Assembly: GCA_019745415.1 (NCBI GenBank)
Contig: JAIETF010000079.1
Coordinates: 1 to 37,880, forward strand
Direction: 5' to 3'
DNA length: 37,880 nucleotides
Origin: Candidatus Obscuribacterales bacterium
GTDB taxonomy: Bacteria > Cyanobacteriota > Vampirovibrionia > Obscuribacterales > Obscuribacteraceae
Under the pieces are notes generated by a model that searched no databases, was not told where the DNA came from, and was given only the letters and a program-made list of their open reading frames with translations. A program made the translations under genes and the position numbers. Below are positions 33,979-37,880 of this stretch, one piece after another (position 1 is the stretch's first letter; the number at the start of each line of letters is the position of its first letter).

Positions 33979-34410
33979 CTATTCCGGTAAATTGGGCAAA
34001 AGCGGCGGTATGTCGTAAACCTGATCATACGCCATGGCAATTACAACACCAACCACAAGCCAGCAGACCCAAAGACTAAGCCCACTAAAATAGGTTAGTA
34101 TCTTGACAGCAGTGGAAGCACCGCTCAAGCTCTGTTTGGTGCCTAACATAACATCAATTCGCCAAATTCCCCAAATGGCAGCAGCACAACCGAAGCCGAT
34201 TAAACCAGCCCTAAGAGCACGGGCCGCATTCAATTCATCATCAGTAACTGCAAAACGCCAAAGGCAGACTGCATACGGAATCAAGAAGCCCGGCAAAACC
34301 CACCAGAACCGCTTTACATTCTTGAACAAGCTGTTCCCAGAAGAAGCTTTTGCGCCTGCATTTGTGCCGGGGGCTCCTTCTTGTGTTTTCTCAATTGCCT
34401 GTTCGTTCAT
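33979..34410 (-). CDS. Small three-helix membrane protein
   Basis: 143 residues with a polar Gly/Ala/Glu head (1-32) and three membrane helices at about 36-52 (WWVLPGFLIPYAVCLW), 66-84 (LRAGLIGFGCAAAIWGIW) and 103-126 (ILTYFSGLSLWVCWLVVGVV). A short Pro/Leu tail ends PLLPNLPE. An in-frame TAG lies just upstream, which limits the start to this ATG. An AGGAGG lies too far away (18 nt) to be its SD; AGAG at 6 nt is more likely. It is the first gene of the long minus-strand run and diverges from the trypsin-like protease gene across 139 bp. It may act as membrane partner or anchor for the sigma-like protein encoded 12 bp downstream. Family not recognised. Confidence 0.75.
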   Translation of the reverse strand: MNEQAIEKTQEGAPGTNAGAKASSGNSLFKNVKRFWWVLPGFLIPYAVCLWRFAVTDDELNAARALRAGLIGFGCAAAIWGIWRIDVMLGTKQSLSGASTAVKILTYFSGLSLWVCWLVVGVVIAMAYDQVYDIPPLLPNLPE

Positions 34411-34480
34411 CCGCGACTCTTTCTAAGACCTCCTAATTGTATAGGCAATCGTGGTCTTTCATAAACGATCAATAGTTTGT

Positions 34481-34509
34481 TTAAGGCCCAGCCTAGCGTG
34501 CTCTATAAT
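34481..34509 (+). promoter_or_regulatory. Candidate promoter for the trypsin-like protease gene
   Basis: A perfect TATAAT -10 at 34504-34509 has a weak -35 (TTAAGG at 34481-34486) 17 bp upstream. The protease start lies about 40 bp downstream, leaving room for a short leader with AGGAAA. On the other strand TACAAT (34436-34441) could be a -10 for the long run starting at 34410. Confidence 0.45.
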
Positions 34510-34549
34510 TTGAAAGCTAAGTCCCAGAAACGACAGGAAAGTTCGGTCC

Positions 34550-35782
34550 TTGACTATTAACCCCGAAGATTTTGCAGGATCGCTTGCCCATGTGGTCAAG
34601 ACAGAGGCCGGTCAAGAAGTACTGTTAGGTCAAGCCTGGGTGTCAGGAGTTTGCCAGCTTGTCACTTGCGGTCATGTTGTCGACGCATTTGTTGGTGCCC
34701 CCCAGCAGATCTCGGTCTTCTTCCCACTCTCTGGAAATAGATATCCAGTCAATCAAATCAAATTGCACCCGGGCTTCGTGCGACAGCCAGACCAGTTAGT
34801 CCGTTTCGATGCCGCACTTTTGCTTGTCTCGCTTAAGGCTCCCGATATAACAGCCAAGCCACTACCGATAACCTACGAAAAGTCTCTGCCCGTGCAGATG
34901 TCCCTCACCGCAGTCAGGTACCCTGTTCATCTGGGTCAATTTAGCTCGTCAATGAGTCCGCTAGCCCAGGCCGGCAGCCTTCTAGGACCTCTTCGCAAGA
35001 ACGATAACTTTCACCTTTTGCACGATTTGGCCTTGTCGCCTGGTGACTCAGGCGCTGCCATATTCGCCCCTGATGGTTCGGTGGTGGCTTTGCACTGTGG
35101 CGACACAGCCACCCTGCCTGGGCTTAATCTGCCAACCACGTCGATTAGACTGGCACTTTGGATAGACGCCCTGAGAGACCTTGAAGTAGACGGCGAAATT
35201 GAACCGCCGGCAAGAGAACCATCAGAAGCAATACCCCTGTCGCTCTTGAAGTTTGCCCTTGCCTTCTTTCTTAGTTTTGCTATTGGCGCAGCCTTCCTTC
35301 TTTACCCAAAGGTGAATGGACTCAAGGTGGACGCCGCTAAACTACGGCCGGTAAAACTTGGTTATAACAAACCAAGAAACGGATACAAAATGGGCGAACA
35401 AGCCTTAATTACTCTTCTGCCGGGCTCCGACTGTAATCTGTATATATTCGACGAAGATCTCTACAGCCCTGGAAAGCCGGTCTACCGGGCCTACCCTCCC
35501 GGCAATACAGCTTTTGTTAAAGGGGGCGAAATGGTCTCGTTTAAAAGCATAGGTTCGCAAAAACTCTTGGTAAACGACAAAGAGGACCGCCTACACCTCT
35601 TTGCTGTCAGCACAAACCTACAAACGGTCGAGCTAGGGGATTCATACACCGATAACGAGGCAAATAACATTCAGTTCGTAGACAATAGAAAAATATTGGA
35701 TGAACTTCTTAAGCTGAAAGCTGAGCATCCAGATGAAGTCATCTACTCTGAGATGGAAGGTCCTTTGGCAGTGGAAAGATAA
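34550..35782 (+). CDS. Trypsin-like serine protease with single membrane helix and C-terminal DUF4384
   Basis: 410 residues. The chymotrypsin-fold triad is visible: H42 in VTCGHVVD, D87 in RFDAALL and S167 in SPGDSGAAIF. A single helix spans about 231-252, and DUF4384-like beta sequence fills 268-400 (YKMGEQALITLLPGSDCNLYIF, AYPPGNTAFVKGGEMVSF). No N-terminal signal peptide is seen, so the protease should be cytosolic and DUF4384 outside; yet the basic residues flank the C-side of the helix (YPKVNGLKVDAAKLRPVK), which argues for the opposite topology. The start is TTG with AGGAAA 9 nt upstream and no nearby ATG. It diverges from the long regulatory run and is followed by a second DUF4384 gene, suggesting shared function. 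Confidence 0.85.
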   Translation: MTINPEDFAGSLAHVVKTEAGQEVLLGQAWVSGVCQLVTCGHVVDAFVGAPQQISVFFPLSGNRYPVNQIKLHPGFVRQPDQLVRFDAALLLVSLKAPDITAKPLPITYEKSLPVQMSLTAVRYPVHLGQFSSSMSPLAQAGSLLGPLRKNDNFHLLHDLALSPGDSGAAIFAPDGSVVALHCGDTATLPGLNLPTTSIRLALWIDALRDLEVDGEIEPPAREPSEAIPLSLLKFALAFFLSFAIGAAFLLYPKVNGLKVDAAKLRPVKLGYNKPRNGYKMGEQALITLLPGSDCNLYIFDEDLYSPGKPVYRAYPPGNTAFVKGGEMVSFKSIGSQKLLVNDKEDRLHLFAVSTNLQTVELGDSYTDNEANNIQFVDNRKILDELLKLKAEHPDEVIYSEMEGPLAVER

Positions 35783-35805
35783 ATTTAGGAATTCCGCCTA
35801 AATTT
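35781..35805. repeat. Perfect inverted repeat at the end of the protease gene
   Basis: AAATTTAGG (35781-35789) and CCTAAATTT (35797-35805) form a 9-bp stem with a 7-nt loop, starting within the last codon of the protease gene. No T-tract follows on the plus strand. It could be a weak terminator, an mRNA-stabilising hairpin or an operator for the next gene, which starts 92 bp on. No convincing promoter hexamers are seen in the remaining gap. Confidence 0.4.
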
Positions 35806-35896
35806 CCCAAAATATTGGTCTTGACCACAGGCAGCCCCGAGTTCAGGCGAAACAGATTGCAGTCGGCAATTAAACCGACAAACTGAGGATATCGAA

Positions 35897-36868
35897 ATGA
35901 TAAATACCAATAACACAGTCAAATTCTTACTAAGCGCCGGTTTTTCCTTTCTGGCATCCTCAATTCTCATTTCAGGCGCTTTGGCTGAAAATACCGTGCA
36001 AGAGCCAAGCCAAGCTGACCTTCAAAATTCCAAAGAACGGGGGCTTTTCATTGAGCAGCCCGCTATCAAACACCCACCGGTCAAGACAGCAGCTCCCGAA
36101 GCAAAGCCCAAAGCGAAAGAGGTGAAGACGCAGCCTAAGACAGTACCGGCTATTTCTTCCACAAACTCCACAAGTTCTAGAAACTCTACAAATTTATTGA
36201 ACATCGGCAAAACTCAAAAAGTTGCTACAGTCAAAACAAAAGCGAAGAAACCGGCGGAAACTCACAAGCCGACTAACATTCAGGTGGTGAAAAAAACCTC
36301 TCCAGCGGACCAAAGCATCAAGACCGTCGCCTATGACGGCGAAGGAATTATCACAGCATGGCTGAACAAGCCTGGTCAAGAGCCGTCTTACAAAGACGGT
36401 GAGACAATGGAAGTGAACGTTAAAGCCAATAGAGACTGCAATATAACCATATACAACTTTGACGGAAAGGGAAAGCTCACACAGATTTTCCCAAATTCCT
36501 TCCAATCGAGTGCCCAAGTTAAGGCTGGAGAAACAGTCAGTATTGGAGGCAAAGACAGTGACTTCGAATTCAAAGTAGGACTGCAACCTGGCGCCAAAAA
36601 GACTCAGGAACAGATTTTTGTCTTCGCCTATCCAACCAATGAAGCACCTCTCTCCATCGCCATGAATGCAGTGCCTGAAAGTCCGTTCAGAGCTGCAGAT
36701 ATGACTCCTGAAGAATACAGAAAAATGGTAAACCAATCAAAAGTATTCTTCTCCCGCGAAATCAAAGTCGTAAGCAAGAAAAAGGAGAGTGGCTCGATTA
36801 GACCGGCAAGCCATGAGACCATCACAACCCCCAACAAGATCGAACTGACTCTCACTATAGAAGAGTAA
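35897..36868 (+). CDS. Exported DUF4384 protein
   Basis: 323 residues. A signal peptide (hydrophobic FLLSAGFSFLASSILISGALA, cut near 30) leads into a low-complexity Lys/Pro/Ala/Thr/Ser linker (about 40-140), which could pass through the cell wall. The C-terminal half is a DUF4384-type beta domain: YKDGETMEVNVKANRDCNITIYNFDGKG, then LTQIFPNSF, VKAGETVSIGG and IFVFAYP in the usual order. The same domain ends the preceding protease. DUF4384 domains are often paired with kinases, proteases and CHAT proteins in cyanobacteria and proteobacteria, with unknown function. The ATG has GAGG 8 nt upstream. A strong hairpin follows, so this gene probably closes the plus-strand transcript. Confidence 0.85.
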   Translation: MINTNNTVKFLLSAGFSFLASSILISGALAENTVQEPSQADLQNSKERGLFIEQPAIKHPPVKTAAPEAKPKAKEVKTQPKTVPAISSTNSTSSRNSTNLLNIGKTQKVATVKTKAKKPAETHKPTNIQVVKKTSPADQSIKTVAYDGEGIITAWLNKPGQEPSYKDGETMEVNVKANRDCNITIYNFDGKGKLTQIFPNSFQSSAQVKAGETVSIGGKDSDFEFKVGLQPGAKKTQEQIFVFAYPTNEAPLSIAMNAVPESPFRAADMTPEEYRKMVNQSKVFFSREIKVVSKKKESGSIRPASHETITTPNKIELTLTIEE

Positions 36869-36888
36869 AGCGAAAGAATAATGGCATT

Positions 36889-36928
36889 TGAAAGAGCCTG
36901 TCACCATAGGTAGTGACAGGCTCTTTCA
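36889..36928. terminator. Bidirectional hairpin terminator between convergent genes
   Basis: A perfect 16-bp stem (36889-36904 with 36913-36928) and an 8-nt loop. It starts 21 bp after the DUF4384 gene and lies about 38 bp from the end of the superoxide dismutase gene. Flanking sequence is A/T-rich on both sides, without a long T-tract, so efficient termination may depend on the stem. Confidence 0.8.
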
Positions 36929-36965
36929 TTTAATCAGCTTTGGTCTATTCTTATCAATAAAGCCA

Positions 36966-37775
36966 CTAAACAGTCAGATCAAGACCAAGGGGATACTTGC
37001 TCACCGAGGCAAGGCGCTTGGCAACAACACCCCAGTCGACGTTTCGTGCGAAAGCGTCAAGATATTTAGCTCTATCGACACCGTAGTCGATCATGTAAGC
37101 ATGCTCGTAGACGTCTAAAGCGAGAATCGGAATAAAGCCCGCTGGCGACCACATATTGTGAGTGTCTAATCCGAATGTATCTAGATAACCGCCTCTAAGA
37201 TTAAAGCCGACTATCACCCAACCGCGCATACTTTTGCCGCTTGCTTTCAAGAAATCCATAAATTTCCCGGTTGAACCGAAACGCTCATCTAGAGCGGCTT
37301 TTAGATCACCAGTAGGCTCACCACCAGAACCTCCCAGATTGCCGAAATACAGTTCATGGTAGATGACGCCGTTGACGGCGAAACTTTGTTCCATCAGAAG
37401 TTCACGCAGAGGAGAGTAAGTGGCGTTGGCACTCGCCAAGTCAACTTCTTTCAGTTTGGCAAGAATCTCGTTGGACTTTCCGACATAGCCTTTATAGAGC
37501 TTCAAATGCTGCTCAATCTGAGACTGGGAGAGACCGTCCAGCTTCTTACCGACCAAACCACTGAAATCTCTAGCGACATAGAGTTCTCCGCCCGCCGCAT
37601 TCTTAGCCGGTGCAGCCGCTCCAGACTTGGCAGTGTCGGCGGCAAGCACTTTGCCGGTAGACAAACCGGCTGCCGCAACAGCTCCCATCAAAAGCACATC
37701 ACGCCTGGTGACGACACTCTTGCCGTTCTGGCTGGTTTCATAGTTTCCGATTGTTTCCTTATTGTCAGAGACCAT
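36966..37775 (-). CDS. Fe/Mn-type superoxide dismutase with Tat signal
   Basis: 269 residues from the ATG at 37775, preceded by AGAGG 8 nt upstream; a TTG at 37817 would add 14 residues. A twin-arginine signal (VVTRRDVLL, R24-R25, then hydrophobic to about 46) predicts folded export through Tat. The mature domain has the four metal ligands of Fe/Mn SODs: H90 in IEQHLKLYKGYV, H140 in VIYHELYF, D221 and H225 in DVYEHAYMIDYG. The first-His segment is one residue shorter than usual, and Tyr replaces Trp in DVWEHAY, so it belongs to a divergent branch; metal choice cannot be told by eye. It would remove superoxide in the periplasm. The 63 bp upstream to the window end hold no clear promoter. Confidence 0.88.
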   Translation of the reverse strand: MVSDNKETIGNYETSQNGKSVVTRRDVLLMGAVAAAGLSTGKVLAADTAKSGAAAPAKNAAGGELYVARDFSGLVGKKLDGLSQSQIEQHLKLYKGYVGKSNEILAKLKEVDLASANATYSPLRELLMEQSFAVNGVIYHELYFGNLGGSGGEPTGDLKAALDERFGSTGKFMDFLKASGKSMRGWVIVGFNLRGGYLDTFGLDTHNMWSPAGFIPILALDVYEHAYMIDYGVDRAKYLDAFARNVDWGVVAKRLASVSKYPLGLDLTV

Positions 37776-37880
37776 CAAAATATCCTCTTTCTGGGTTAGG
37801 TCATAATTTTTGCGCAAGGGCTATTATTACTGTGGCAAAAACGAAGTAAATTGTTCCCGCTTTGCTTGCCAAGCTATTAA

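Noticed and set aside
34103..34426. 107-codon plus-strand frame over the three-helix membrane protein
   Set aside because: Antisense to a gene with clear membrane helices and no SD of its own.
35862..35879. Small hairpin GTCGG...CCGAC before the DUF4384 start
   Set aside because: Only 5 bp of stem; not enough to call a riboswitch or regulatory RNA.
36194..36736. 180-codon frame opposite the DUF4384 gene
   Set aside because: Shadow of a well-supported gene with signal peptide, SD and domain; the antisense protein has no recognisable features.
1..37880. Search for insertion sequences, integrases, tRNA, rRNA and phage genes
   Set aside because: None seen; no transposase or integrase motifs, no cloverleaf and no attachment-like repeats.

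Overview
The window reads as ordinary chromosome of a Gram-negative-type (diderm) bacterium of middling GC. It has no phage, transposon, CRISPR, rRNA or tRNA signal that I can see. Exported TPR and CHAT proteins, many Ser/Thr kinases, DUF4384 and zinc-ribbon membrane proteins, a possible outer-membrane barrel and a Tat-exported superoxide dismutase together suggest a non-photosynthetic member of the Cyanobacteria/Melainabacteria side of the tree (Obscuribacter-like). That placement is inference from gene content, not proof. TTG and GTG starts are common, so several starts were set by Shine-Dalgarno (SD) position.

Layout. 1-1621: 3' part of a large membrane protein, cut by the window edge. 1628-6274 (minus): aldehyde dehydrogenase, NanE-type epimerase and a rhomboid protease in a tight run, then a zinc-ribbon membrane protein. 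6545-7783 (plus): exported M23 murein peptidase with a coiled coil. 7789-13711 (minus): a RelA/SpoT-fold protein followed by two paralogous transmembrane Ser/Thr kinases with leucine-rich outer domains. 13748-14995 (plus): exported TPR protein. 14999-19525 (minus): small exported protein, NUDIX hydrolase, 88-aa-class small protein, CCA-adding-type nucleotidyltransferase and an LPG-synthase/AglD-type membrane protein. 19526-20050 is the only long non-coding stretch. 20051-21490 (plus): S41 C-terminal processing protease. 21576-22600 (minus): corrinoid adenosyltransferase and acyl-CoA thioesterase. 22841-24139 (plus): possible outer-membrane beta-barrel.

24144-34410 (minus) is one long same-strand run: a three-helix membrane protein, a sigma-like protein fused to three helix-hairpin-helix units, an unrecognised 423-aa protein, a double zinc-ribbon membrane protein, a zinc-ribbon Ser/Thr kinase, an exported FecR-like protein, an exported TPR-CHAT protease and an exported nonapeptide-repeat protein. 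Divergently at 34550-36868 lie a trypsin-like protease joined to DUF4384 and an exported DUF4384 protein. I regard this 12.7-kb block as the best candidate for an undescribed system: a regulatory layer (sigma-like, kinase, zinc ribbons) tied to an envelope proteolytic layer (CHAT, trypsin-like, DUF4384, FecR-like). A Tat-exported Fe/Mn superoxide dismutase closes the window.

Families were assigned by eye from motifs. No database search, structure prediction or genome comparison was run.
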